A DNA stretch of 32,354 nucleotides from Pontibacter sp. HSC-14F20 (GCF_019599265.1 NZ_JAHZTC010000031.1:1-32354), one strand, 5' to 3'; shown: positions 8,997-16,785, counted from the first letter of the stretch. The notes: generated from the letters alone by a model not told the origin. A program made the numbers and translations.

Positions 8997-8998
8997 AT

Positions 8999-10447
8999 CT
9001 AAAACTGAAAGTAAATAAAATCTTGCTCTTTACCGCCGAACCAAAAAATAGCTATGATAACGGCATAGTATATAGCGTACCTAAATGAGCGTTTCCACTT
9101 TAAACCTAAACTAGCGATAGCATATTGTTGCTCTCTTCCCAACCATTCAGCAACCACAAAAATAAGTAACAAAATTATAGTATTTAATGCTCCGCCCATA
9201 CCTGCAAATCGTGGGACTGTAAACAGTGATGATGAAAAAATTCCAGAGATATAGCTGATTGCATGGCTCATATTATCAGCCCTAAAGAAAATCCAGGCAA
9301 AGACAGTTAGGCTAAAGGTAACAAGCATGGAGAACAGTTCCTTTATGGTAGGTAGATATCTACCTTCAGCCACTATATGCAAGTTGTTTCTGTTATTATT
9401 GGTTAACAAAAGAGGCAAGAAGTAAATAGCATTAAGCGCACCCCAAACGATAAAGGTCCAGTTTGCCCCGTGCCAAAAACCACTTACAATGAAAATGATA
9501 AAGGTATTCCTGACCTTCATCCACATGCCGCCTTTACTACCACCTAGCGGGATGTAAAGGTAGTCTCTGAACCAAGTAGATAGCGATATGTGCCAGCGCC
9601 TCCAAAATTCTGCAATGTCTCTTGAAAAATATGGAAAGGCAAAGTTCCTCATCAGGTCAAAACCAAACAGCCTTGAGGTTCCTATAGCTATATCAGAATA
9701 ACCAGAGAAGTCCCCATATATTTGAAAAGTGAAGAATAGCGCACCTAAGACCAGAGTGCTCCCTGAATAATCATCAGAATTATTGAATATCAGGTTAGCG
9801 TACTCAGCACAATTATCTGCAATAACTACCTTCTTAAAAAGCCCCCAGAGGATTTGCCGCATCCCATCCACTGCCAGTCTATAGTCAAATGTTCGTTTAG
9901 TATAGAATTGAGGGAGTAAATGAGTGGCCCTTTCAATTGGGCCTGCGACCAATTGAGGGAAAAAGCTAACAAAAGCTGAGAAGGCAATAAAATCTCTGGT
10001 AGGCTCAAGCTTCTTTTTGTAAATATCAATGGAATAGCTTAATGTTTGGAAGGTATAGAAACTGATACCTACAGGCAAAATTATATTAAGCGAACCACCT
10101 TTTATATCTGCACCAAAAAATGTAAAAGCTGTAACAAAATTATCTAGAAAGAAATTATAGTATTTGAACATACCTAGAAACCCGAGATTCACTATAATGC
10201 TCGTCCAAAGCAATGCCTTTCTCTTGGTTGCATTATCCTCTTTCGCCAGTCCAAGTCCTATAATATAATCCACTACAGAACTAAATAGTATCAATGACAA
10301 GAACTTCCAATCCCACCAGCCATAGAACAAGTAACTTGCAGCGACTATCAGCAAGTTCTGAAGCCTAAGGTTATTATTTGTCACAAACCAATAGAGAATA
10401 AAGACTATCGGTAAAAATATTGCAAAGTCAATAGAGTTAAATAACAT
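8999..10447 (-). CDS. MBOAT-family O-acyltransferase (AlgI-like)
   Basis: 482 aa with about ten or more membrane helices. The family hallmarks are present: 'FWRRWHISLSTWFRDYLYIPLGG' around His286 and the catalytic-histidine motif 'SGFWHGANW' (His326), with 'LPVGISFYTFQTLSY' and 'GDFSGYSDIAIG' upstream as in AlgI-like members. It probably moves acyl (commonly acetyl) groups across the membrane for O-acylation of an exported glycan. The SGNH-like gene follows 2 bases later. It has its own leader of about 90 bases with a TATTTTTG promoter box. It is element cargo, with only one AGGTATA heptamer (10051) in 1.4 kb. Confidence 0.9.
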   Translation of the reverse strand: MLFNSIDFAIFLPIVFILYWFVTNNNLRLQNLLIVAASYLFYGWWDWKFLSLILFSSVVDYIIGLGLAKEDNATKRKALLWTSIIVNLGFLGMFKYYNFFLDNFVTAFTFFGADIKGGSLNIILPVGISFYTFQTLSYSIDIYKKKLEPTRDFIAFSAFVSFFPQLVAGPIERATHLLPQFYTKRTFDYRLAVDGMRQILWGLFKKVVIADNCAEYANLIFNNSDDYSGSTLVLGALFFTFQIYGDFSGYSDIAIGTSRLFGFDLMRNFAFPYFSRDIAEFWRRWHISLSTWFRDYLYIPLGGSKGGMWMKVRNTFIIFIVSGFWHGANWTFIVWGALNAIYFLPLLLTNNNRNNLHIVAEGRYLPTIKELFSMLVTFSLTVFAWIFFRADNMSHAISYISGIFSSSLFTVPRFAGMGGALNTIILLLIFVVAEWLGREQQYAIASLGLKWKRSFRYAIYYAVIIAIFWFGGKEQDFIYFQF

Positions 10448-10528
10448 ACTACTGTTATATATTTTAGAGCTTGGAATTAGTAACTAAGAAGAAGAATACA
10501 AATTGGTACCCATCTAATTTTAAGCCCG

Positions 10529-10536
10529 CAAAAATA
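10529..10536 (-). promoter_or_regulatory. Bacteroidota -7 box for the MBOAT/SGNH operon
   Basis: The minus strand reads TATTTTTG, an exact TAnnTTTG match, about 82 bases before the MBOAT start codon. A matching -33 TTTG is not clear, so the assignment is moderate. Confidence 0.45.
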
Positions 10537-10790
10537 CAGAACCATCGCTAAGTATTCCTAATAAAGTTTATTTAAAAATAGTATTGTTTATCAAATCCTG
10601 AGTTTCCTTTGCTGCCAGACAGGTAAGAGAAGTTTAAAGGCAGGAGCAGATATAAAAAAGGTAGGCCTCGGCTTTTCATGACCTTTTTAGGCGGCAAATC
10701 CAGGTTTATTGTTTGCTTTGGCATTTGTAAATTTATTGACAGCTATAATAGATTATCCTTCAACCCCGCGCGCGTTCTGGTCAAATGTTA

Positions 10791-10960
10791 TCCTTTTTAG
10801 GGTGTTCAGTTTTGTTCATGTGTCTAACTCTACTGTCTAACAGTTGAGCCTTTTTAAGGTGTCAGATTTGTCAGGTTTTGTTAAGCTCTTGTGTAAAGCT
10901 CAGGCCTTTTTATGGTTTCCGATATGACAACTTATGACAAGTTGAGACGGGTTTTGTTAC
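10791..10960. repeat. Three imperfect tandem repeats, period about 56 bp
   Basis: Units start at 10791, 10848 and 10904 with CCTTTTTA.GGTG or a close variant (TCCTTTTTAGGGTG, GCCTTTTTAAGGTG, GCCTTTTTATGGTT), each followed by a TCAG/TTTGT-rich stretch. The TCAGATTTGTCAGGTT part of the second unit resembles the other element repeats at 7811 and 11632. They might be iteron-like sites for the replication protein or recombination hot spots. Confidence 0.5.
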
Positions 10961-10996
10961 TCTCTACATGCTACACGCTTTGGTATGCTAAGTTTT

Positions 10997-11299
10997 CTAA
11001 TACCTTCCCTCTATTATGATATACTTTGCAGGGTATCCATTGAGCTTATAAAGAGCCTGTAAAGCTGTAATAAGTGATTGTAAGCCAGATTCCTTAAGAT
11101 CCTTCTTATCCTCTCTCAGGTAGTTCCTAAAAGCATAATCCCCATACTTTTGTACATAGTGCTTTGCCTCGATCTCTTTTACTTCCCTAAAATCCTTAGC
11201 CATTATAACTCTCCTGATTTTAGGCTTAGCCTCTTTCATGCTCCAATAATCAGGAAAAGAGTAGAGCCTGTGGATACTACTGAGATTAATATAATTCAT
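10997..11299 (-). CDS. Hypothetical protein, 100 aa
   Basis: Not recognised. A small soluble protein of 100 aa, rich in Lys, Tyr and Glu, with no signal peptide or membrane segment. The middle (about residues 33-75) is charged and probably helical. It stands alone between two repeat-rich spacers in the integrative element, flanked on both sides by CGCGCGCG octamers. The codon pattern looks plausible for a gene but the length is modest. Confidence 0.45.
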   Translation of the reverse strand: MNYINLSSIHRLYSFPDYWSMKEAKPKIRRVIMAKDFREVKEIEAKHYVQKYGDYAFRNYLREDKKDLKESGLQSLITALQALYKLNGYPAKYIIIEGRY

Positions 11300-11693
11300 A
11301 CACTATAAGCCTCTAAATAAGATTGCCTCGCGCGCGTGAAATCCTTAACATTTACTAACATCTGTATAGGCTGCCAGGTATGGCTGCTTAGGCAAGGCTT
11401 TTACTGTTATTTCACTGTTATTGCTCAGACGGTGTTTACTTATATTGGTTCGCTTTCTATGCTTAACAGGATAGGTCTTGATTTAATGCAGGCACAAAAT
11501 AACCCGCTTTCTACAATAAAAAAAGCTACCCTTTCAGGAGTAGCTCTCACTTAGATCTATTTCAGGTTTTATCAGGTTCTATAACCTCCCAAAAGTGTAG
11601 TTTTATGTAGTTCTGCTATACGCGCGGCAATGTTGGGTTTTGTCAGGTTCTATACACTTCTAAAACTCTAGTATTACCTAGTGCCTCCTACCA
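11300..11693. other. Non-coding repeat-rich region in the integrative element
   Basis: 394 bases. It contains a CGCGCGCG octamer (11329-11336), a minus-strand terminator (11517-11545) and a two-unit imperfect tandem repeat (11562-11690). The open frame at 11336-11554 runs through the terminator and is not a credible gene. Confidence 0.55.
11517..11545 (-). terminator. Minus-strand terminator downstream of the 194-aa gene
   Basis: AGCTAC (11524-11529) pairs with GTAGCT (11540-11545) with an imperfect inner CC/GG extension. On the minus strand the stem is followed by a run of at least seven T. It would end leftward transcription arriving from the 194-aa gene. Confidence 0.6.
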
Positions 11694-11696
11694 TTA
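11562..11696. repeat. Two-unit imperfect tandem repeat, period about 71 bp
   Basis: Units near 11562-11620 and 11632-11690 share TCAGGTTCTATA (71 bp apart), an AAAA..T.TAGT block and TAGT. A diverged third copy is at 7793-7880. TGCTATACGCGCGG lies between the two units, and TGCTATACGAGCGG precedes the distant copy. Confidence 0.55.
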
Positions 11697-12278
11697 CATT
11701 ACCATCAGCTCAGATTCAGAATAGGGCACGCGCTCACTTTCTCTGATCTTCTGCATAAGCCTTAGGAATCGTTTGGTAGGTTTACCCCTATAGGTTCTTT
11801 TAAAGTGTTTGCTGTATAGCTCCTCATACACTTTGTCAGAACTGAACAGCTTTTCATACATTCTCATGATGCCTCTGTTCTTATGGCTGTATGTCTGCTT
11901 TTCATACATATAGCCTTTGCAGGCAGACCTGTGCAGGAACAGAGCCCCAACTGAGTAAAGTATCCTGCAATTTTTGCCAGTGCTGGGACAAACAAAGTAC
12001 CATACCTCACCTTTGCCAATATTAGCGGGAACGGTTGTTAGCTCCACTTTGTACTTAACAGGCTTATCCCCATAGGTATAACTCAGTTCCAGGTAAGGGT
12101 TATCTATCAGGGTGCTAACAGCTATACCTATGCTGCTGTATACTGAGCCGTTCCTGCTCCATGTAATAGTGCCTGATCGGTAACGGTTGGGCTTAAGGTA
12201 GCCCCATCTGATAAGGTTAGATATGGATACTGTTTTAACCTCATCAAACAAGGTCGGGAATGTGTAAGGCTTTGGCAT
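11694..12278 (-). CDS. Hypothetical protein, 194 aa, element-borne
   Basis: Function unknown. Soluble, basic at the C-terminus (many Lys/Arg from about residue 130). The middle has a 'GKGEVWYFVCPSTGKNCR' segment (about 88-105). This CPxTGKxCR pattern resembles half of a zinc-ribbon and is seen, from memory, in hypothetical proteins of Bacteroidota mobile elements. The N-terminal 'SISNLIRWGYLKP' stretch could be a small helical DNA-binding segment. It lies 321 bases downstream of the replication gene, and a terminator follows about 150 bases after its stop. Confidence 0.6.
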   Translation of the reverse strand: MPKPYTFPTLFDEVKTVSISNLIRWGYLKPNRYRSGTITWSRNGSVYSSIGIAVSTLIDNPYLELSYTYGDKPVKYKVELTTVPANIGKGEVWYFVCPSTGKNCRILYSVGALFLHRSACKGYMYEKQTYSHKNRGIMRMYEKLFSSDKVYEELYSKHFKRTYRGKPTKRFLRLMQKIRESERVPYSESELMVM

Positions 12279-12599
12279 AAGGGTATGGGTTTGGGTTGGA
12301 AATGAAACCTAAATCTTTAGGGAATGTGCAGGGTAAATCAACTTAATAGCGGGCCATTTCTGGCTACCACAATGCACTCTTTTAGGGCTTACCCCCTTTA
12401 CCTTTAATTTGGCAGTGAGTAAAATTTATGCCCATGCGGTATAGGCCAGATAAGGCTCAGAGATAATTACTTACCCCCTGCCTGAAAAAATATTCTCAGT
12501 TGCACGCGGGCATAAAGAGTTATGCAGCGGTATAGCCATAGCAGGACTAAACCTGCCTGATGCCCCCCTGCCTATACCTGAGCTACCGTTTAGCCTATG
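12279..12599. other. Spacer between replication gene and 194-aa gene; possible origin region
   Basis: 321 bases with no gene. A 9-bp inverted repeat, TTTATGCCC (12425-12433) and GGGCATAAA (12508-12516), encloses about 74 bases. Two GCGGTATAG octamer-like copies sit near its arms, and one TATACCT lies at 12573. The position directly downstream of a replication-initiator gene makes a replication origin possible, but nothing here proves it. Confidence 0.35.
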
Positions 12600-13586
12600 T
12601 TAGCGGTAATACCTTTTGGCGTTTGCTATCTTTTTGTCTAGCTCCTGTATTAGCTCAGGTTGTTCTGCAATACTTTGAGACTTTACCATCTTCTTAAGGT
12701 CATTTTTAAGGTCTGTATAATACTTTTTGTGCTTAAAGACCTTTTGCTCTTTCATTACCTCAATATGGTGTAGGAATGCCTCTAAGCCTCTTTCCTGCAC
12801 TACCAGCCTTAACAGTTGATCTTTGTAATCCTTTGGGGTGTTTATCTTGCTTGTATCCATTAGGGTAAGTCCTACTTTGTTTATCGATTCATACTCGTTA
12901 TGCCAACGGTCATACATAGCTATATAAAACCGTTCATCTGTTAGGGTGTCAGGGGTTATAAGTGCCTGATTGAATTGCTTAGGCAGGCGGGCGGTGTAGC
13001 TAACCTCAAACCTGAGCAGGTGCTTACCTGCATACACCTCAGGTATAGTTACCCTGTTCTTTTTGCTTTCAGCTATCTTGTTATAGGCCTTTTTGCTCCT
13101 TTGGCTGTTCTGATAGCTTATGCTTTTGGGCTGGGTTAGTTTGGTGTAGTAGGCGCTTTGACCTAAGTAAGGATAGTACAGCTCAGGCTTATAATCTGTC
13201 ATGATGTTTTGCCCTACATCTATTCTTGTAACCTTTGCCTTATATACTGGCAGGTGTAGCGTGTCTGCCATCAGTTCAAAGGCTCTTTTACTATCTGAGC
13301 GGGTTAGGGTGTGCAGGTTAGTGCCTAAGTAGAACTTAGCTAGACTCCCTTTTATACTTACCCCATGCTCTGATATGCCTATCCTTAAATTACCAGCATT
13401 GCCAGTAATATAAGTTTTGCCTGTGTCCTGCCTGTAGTTCTCTGATAGGTTGGTCAGATATGGCAGGCAGTCCCAAACAGAACCGCCTATCATATCCACT
13501 GCTAGGAATTGGCCTATAGTACAGTACATAGCGTTTATAAAAAGTATAAATCTGTACTGCTTACTATAAGGAAATACCATAGTCAA
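12600..13586 (-). CDS. Phage/plasmid replication protein (gene II/CRI-like family)
   Basis: 328 aa resembling the 'phage/plasmid replication protein' family common on Bacteroidota plasmids and integrated elements. Characteristic blocks are 'GNLRIGISEHGVSIKGSLAKFYLG' (about 65-88), 'LHLPVYKAKVTRIDVGQN', 'ELYYPYLGQSAYYTKLTQPKSISYQN' and 'HLLRFEVSYTARLPKQF'. The family is related to the rolling-circle initiators of filamentous phages, so it probably nicks or binds the element's origin. The start is uncertain. This long form overlaps the preceding gene by 23 bases, and family similarity seems to begin near residue 17, so Met20 (13529) is an alternative. It ends the HTH-177 aa-rep gene cluster. 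Confidence 0.75.
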   Translation of the reverse strand: MTMVFPYSKQYRFILFINAMYCTIGQFLAVDMIGGSVWDCLPYLTNLSENYRQDTGKTYITGNAGNLRIGISEHGVSIKGSLAKFYLGTNLHTLTRSDSKRAFELMADTLHLPVYKAKVTRIDVGQNIMTDYKPELYYPYLGQSAYYTKLTQPKSISYQNSQRSKKAYNKIAESKKNRVTIPEVYAGKHLLRFEVSYTARLPKQFNQALITPDTLTDERFYIAMYDRWHNEYESINKVGLTLMDTSKINTPKDYKDQLLRLVVQERGLEAFLHHIEVMKEQKVFKHKKYYTDLKNDLKKMVKSQSIAEQPELIQELDKKIANAKRYYR

Positions 13587-14097
13587 AGAACGGCTTAGCC
13601 TGTGCCCTTAGCTGTTCTATCTCGCTGTCTAATGCTCCATCTATTAGGTTTTGATAGTAGCCAGGTATAAGGTTCCTGCCATTAAGTATTATCAACACTT
13701 CTACTAAGGTTAGATCCTGATTAGTGATGAACAGATAGCAGTCATTCCTGTAAGGGAATAGCGGGTTGGCTGTGCCATTGCTCAGGAGCCTGTTAGCGTT
13801 GGGGTATCCATAGCCATACTCAGGAAAGTCTACATCTTCAAAGTAGATGCTGGATAGGTTTAGTTTACCGTTGGATAGTGCCCATTCTGCCAGGCGTTTA
13901 CTATTGGCCTTTACAAACTCTCTGGCAGGTATCTTAAACAGGTACATTTGCCCTTTGGCGTTTATAAAATCTATCAACCCTGTATAGCCTTTAGTGTTGG
14001 CGTGGGTTGTGCAGTCTAAGCGGGCTTTACTTCTAATACCATACTTAGCCTTTACCTGACCTGGTAGGTTCTCAAATCTAAAGTATGCCGCTATCAT
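13564..14097 (-). CDS. Hypothetical protein, 177 aa, upstream of rep
   Basis: No function recognised. Soluble, slightly basic N-terminus ('KYGIRSKARLDCTTH'), a central Tyr/Gly/Asn-rich stretch (about residues 88-125) and an acidic C-terminal helix. It overlaps the HTH gene by an ATGA junction and the replication gene by 23 bases, so the three are almost certainly co-translated. That position suggests a replication or copy-control accessory role, which is inference only. Confidence 0.7.
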   Translation of the reverse strand: MIAAYFRFENLPGQVKAKYGIRSKARLDCTTHANTKGYTGLIDFINAKGQMYLFKIPAREFVKANSKRLAEWALSNGKLNLSSIYFEDVDFPEYGYGYPNANRLLSNGTANPLFPYRNDCYLFITNQDLTLVEVLIILNGRNLIPGYYQNLIDGALDSEIEQLRAQAKPFFDYGISL

Positions 14098-14399
14098 GAC
14101 TTAGCCCTCCCCATGTTCTTAAGTGCTACATAGGTTGCTGCCTGCTGTTCTATCTCATCAGCGTTTATAGGCGTTACAGGGTTTCTTTGCAGCCAATGGT
14201 CTAACTCTACCTTATTAAAGTAGATGTGCTTTCCCTGGGGTTTGTAGTGGCATATCTGAGCCCCTGAGGTTAATTTATACAGGTAGCTTTTAGATAAGCC
14301 TGTATAGCTTGCCGCCTCATCAAAGTTTAATACTGTCTTTTGGCTTAATAGCAGGGTTTCAATGCTTCTTAGCCTTTCCTCTAGTTGTTGAAATTCCAT
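14094..14399 (-). CDS. HTH (excisionase/MerR-like) DNA-binding protein
   Basis: 101 aa with an HTH_17-type winged helix-turn-helix at about residues 24-75: 'LNFDEAASYTGLSKSYLYKLT', then the wing 'ICHYKPQGKHIYFNKVELDHWL'. This is the layout of excisionases and of regulators on Bacteroidota mobile elements. It probably aids excision, controls the replication genes behind it, or both. A perfect 16-bp palindrome 28 bases upstream of the start is a candidate operator. The stop overlaps the next gene by 4 bases. Confidence 0.85.
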   Translation of the reverse strand: MEFQQLEERLRSIETLLLSQKTVLNFDEAASYTGLSKSYLYKLTSGAQICHYKPQGKHIYFNKVELDHWLQRNPVTPINADEIEQQAATYVALKNMGRAKS

Positions 14400-14426
14400 T
14401 TCTTTTCTTTTTGAAGTTTTAGAAAT

Positions 14427-14442
14427 GGATTAGCGCTAATCC
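14427..14442. promoter_or_regulatory. Perfect 16-bp palindrome, candidate operator
   Basis: GGATTAGCGCTAATCC is fully self-complementary and lies 28 bases upstream of the HTH gene start. Immediately beyond it (14443-14460) is a second small dyad around GTTATAAC. Position and symmetry fit a dimer-binding operator controlling the HTH-177 aa-rep operon. Confidence 0.6.
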
Positions 14443-14483
14443 TTTGTTCGTTATAACAAGAGCAAAGATTGCAACGGTTGGAA

Positions 14484-14512
14484 AGAAAAAACCTTCACTT
14501 TTGATGAAGGTT
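14484..14512 (-). terminator. Terminator of the integrase operon
   Basis: AACCTTCA (14490-14497) pairs with TGAAGGTT (14505-14512) around a 7-nt loop. On the minus strand a TTTTTTC tail follows. It lies 24 bases after the stop of the 366-aa gene and separates the integrase operon from the HTH-rep operon. Confidence 0.75.
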
Positions 14513-14535
14513 AAGGTAATGGTAAGGGATTGAGA

Positions 14536-15636
14536 TTAGCAGAAGTGGCTTATAAGTTCATCTATGGCCTCTTGCTTCTCAGCTGATAGCTCTTCTTTTA
14601 CCTTCTGCTTTACAACTTTGAAATCAGTTGTGAATGGTTCTCCATTAGGTTTAATAAAACAAGCTTTAAGCTTTATATAATCCATCCTCTTAAGGCTTCC
14701 ATCTATATTGCCTGAGTCTATTAATTGCATGATAAAGTAAAGCAATTCATAGGCGTTGGTATCATGCCACTTGATAGGAGTAAAATTTTCTGTAGTCTTA
14801 CCTGTAAATACAGCTTTAAACTGTTTAAGCGTTGTATTCTTATGCAGATACTTATCTTTCATTAACTTATATAGCTTTGGAAGCTCCTCTTTGTGATCAT
14901 CCTGCCATACATAGCTTATAAATTCACCTTTAGAGCTTTCATTATAACTGGGTTGTTCATTAGAGTAGTTACTCAATGTGCTTACTGCCTGCTCAGCCAT
15001 AAGCTTTGTTACTCGTTCCTTAACAAATGGTAGGTTATAAAGATCCTGAATGTAATCATCCATTCTTTTACTATCCAATTGCTTTAACCTTTCAAATCGT
15101 TGGTTGATTTTATCAAGTTCATTTCTTGCTTCCTCACTAAATCCATCAAATGAGGGCTCAGTATCATTTTTACCATCTTCTTTTAGCCACTTAAGCCATC
15201 TGAAAAAGTTTGATTTAGTATAATAAGATATATGAGTAGGCATTATCTCTTCAAATTCATCTATTAAAGGGCTAGCCATTAGATAGAATGGAATAAATGG
15301 AGGTGTTAATTTGTACCTATTGTCTATACCATTGATTGCTTCCCAATAAAGCATAGGGTTGTCAGCTTTGAAGTTCTTCAAGGCTTCTTCAACTGCTTTC
15401 AATTGTTGGCTTAGTAAATCTTCCTTTGCAAAGGAGTGTTCATATCTCCTATAAAAGGCAAGCTTCATCAATTGCAGGTGCATAGCTATATAATTAGAGT
15501 ATGCAAAACTTTGATCTGACCTTATTCTTTTAAAGTCGTTTTCTCCCAGCCTTTTATTTTCAACTAAACTTACTAGATCCTCACTTTTGATCTCTCCTTT
15601 CAACCAATCTTCAAAAGTGTATTCATATTCCTGCAT
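14536..15636 (-). CDS. Hypothetical protein, 366 aa, co-transcribed with integrase
   Basis: Soluble, strongly helical and charged, with no membrane segment. The C-terminal third ('FTPIKWHDTNAYELLYFIMQLIDSGNID...KACFIKPNGEPF', about residues 285-340) recalls the C-terminal part of RteC-like regulators, which control excision of Bacteroides conjugative transposons. This resemblance is weak and from memory. It begins 5 bases after the integrase stop and ends just before a good terminator, so the pair forms one operon. A role in controlling or assisting integration/excision is an inference from that linkage. Confidence 0.7.
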   Translation of the reverse strand: MQEYEYTFEDWLKGEIKSEDLVSLVENKRLGENDFKRIRSDQSFAYSNYIAMHLQLMKLAFYRRYEHSFAKEDLLSQQLKAVEEALKNFKADNPMLYWEAINGIDNRYKLTPPFIPFYLMASPLIDEFEEIMPTHISYYTKSNFFRWLKWLKEDGKNDTEPSFDGFSEEARNELDKINQRFERLKQLDSKRMDDYIQDLYNLPFVKERVTKLMAEQAVSTLSNYSNEQPSYNESSKGEFISYVWQDDHKEELPKLYKLMKDKYLHKNTTLKQFKAVFTGKTTENFTPIKWHDTNAYELLYFIMQLIDSGNIDGSLKRMDYIKLKACFIKPNGEPFTTDFKVVKQKVKEELSAEKQEAIDELISHFC

Positions 15637-15641
15637 AGCTA

Positions 15642-16736
15642 TTAAAAATTAAGGTCAGGTAAGGCGTTTACAGCCTGTGCTTTGCGCTCGTCTGCAATGC
15701 TCAGGTACTTTTGTGTATGCTGTATGGAAGTGTGCCCTAAGAGTTGGGAAAGGGTTTTAATGTCATACCCCAATACAAGTATGTTGGTAGCAAAGGAATG
15801 GCGGGCACTATGCCAGGTAATGCGCTTATCTATACCCGCTCTTGCTACCCAATTCTTAACAGTCTTAACTGAGCCCTCAAATGATGGTAAAGGGAATACC
15901 AGGCTATCGGGTGTGCCCCGCTCCCCTATCAGTTTAAGGGCGTTCTGATTGAGTTTAAGCCTGAGCACCTCCTTAGTCTTGTTCTGCACTACAAACAGCT
16001 CTGAGCCGCCTATATCCTGCCATTTAAGGGCTTTTATATCGCCAAACCTTAAGCCAGTATTGCAGGCAAACAGAAAAGCCCGCTTTATTACCTCGTTACC
16101 ACAATAGGCGGCCGCTAATGCTTTGATCTCATCTAAGTTCAGTACCCCTTTATTCATGCCCCCGCTCTTAAACTTTACCTTTTCAGGCAGTGGGTAATGT
16201 GGGAACAGGTTTTCCCTCATGCCATGCTTTACCACCTTCTTAAAGCGGGTAAAGTAAGTCTGAGGGCCATCGCCTGTCTGTTTTGCTTCTAAGTAGTCCT
16301 TAAATGCTAGTACAAAATTTGGGGTAATGTCTTTGCAAGGCAGGCGGGCTGTATCATACCTGTCTTTCAGAAAGGATTTGAACTTGTTCAGGCAGGCACT
16401 CAACACCCTATGATCTGCCTTTGTGTATTGTGTGTTGTAAGCCTGCCAGTACTGTACAAAGTCTACTGAGCCCTGTGTCTTAGAACTCAGGTTCAGGGCT
16501 CCTGTTAGCAGTTCCTCTGTGCGTTTGGCCTTGATGCGCTGTGCAAGCTCCAGAACGGTCTTATTAGAGTCTTTTTCTAGCTTATCCTTAGGTTTTGCCA
16601 CTATGTACAGTTTCAGGAACTCAAATTCCCTTACCCCCTCATAGTAGAAATCTAAGTACAGGCTTAGTTTGCCGTTTGCCAGTTTCTTTTCCCTTAGCCT
16701 AACTGGTTCTTTTGGCGCTCGTTTTTTCCCTTGCAT
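15642..16736 (-). CDS. Tyrosine-type site-specific integrase
   Basis: 364 aa phage-type integrase that would catalyse integration and excision at tRNA-Leu. It has an N-terminal arm-DNA-binding domain (about residues 12-70, 'KLANGKLSLYLDFYYEGVREFEFL'), a SAM-like core-binding domain (about 90-185) and a catalytic domain. The catalytic residues are in place: Arg230 (NTGLRFGD), His309-x-x-Arg312 (WHSARH), His335 (LGH) and Tyr344 (QKYLS). The gene is next to the intact tRNA end, the usual position. Three GTTACAAA arm-type sites lie 50-80 bases upstream of its start, so it probably represses its own promoter. Confidence 0.93.
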   Translation of the reverse strand: MQGKKRAPKEPVRLREKKLANGKLSLYLDFYYEGVREFEFLKLYIVAKPKDKLEKDSNKTVLELAQRIKAKRTEELLTGALNLSSKTQGSVDFVQYWQAYNTQYTKADHRVLSACLNKFKSFLKDRYDTARLPCKDITPNFVLAFKDYLEAKQTGDGPQTYFTRFKKVVKHGMRENLFPHYPLPEKVKFKSGGMNKGVLNLDEIKALAAAYCGNEVIKRAFLFACNTGLRFGDIKALKWQDIGGSELFVVQNKTKEVLRLKLNQNALKLIGERGTPDSLVFPLPSFEGSVKTVKNWVARAGIDKRITWHSARHSFATNILVLGYDIKTLSQLLGHTSIQHTQKYLSIADERKAQAVNALPDLNF

Positions 16737-16785
16737 AGCTTTTGTATTCCTTTCTTATCCAATATAAGAAAAGATATTTACATCA

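Larger units (their letters stand above)
10448..10996. other. Non-coding region upstream of the cargo operon
   Basis: 549 AT-rich bases with no credible gene. It contains a minus-strand promoter box (10529-10536), a CGCGCGCG octamer (10767-10774) and three imperfect repeats of about 56 bp (10791-10960). Confidence 0.6.

Noticed and set aside
11336..11554. 72-aa + strand open frame in the element
   Set aside because: It runs through a clear minus-strand terminator hairpin and starts in a CGCGCGCG run; no support as a gene.
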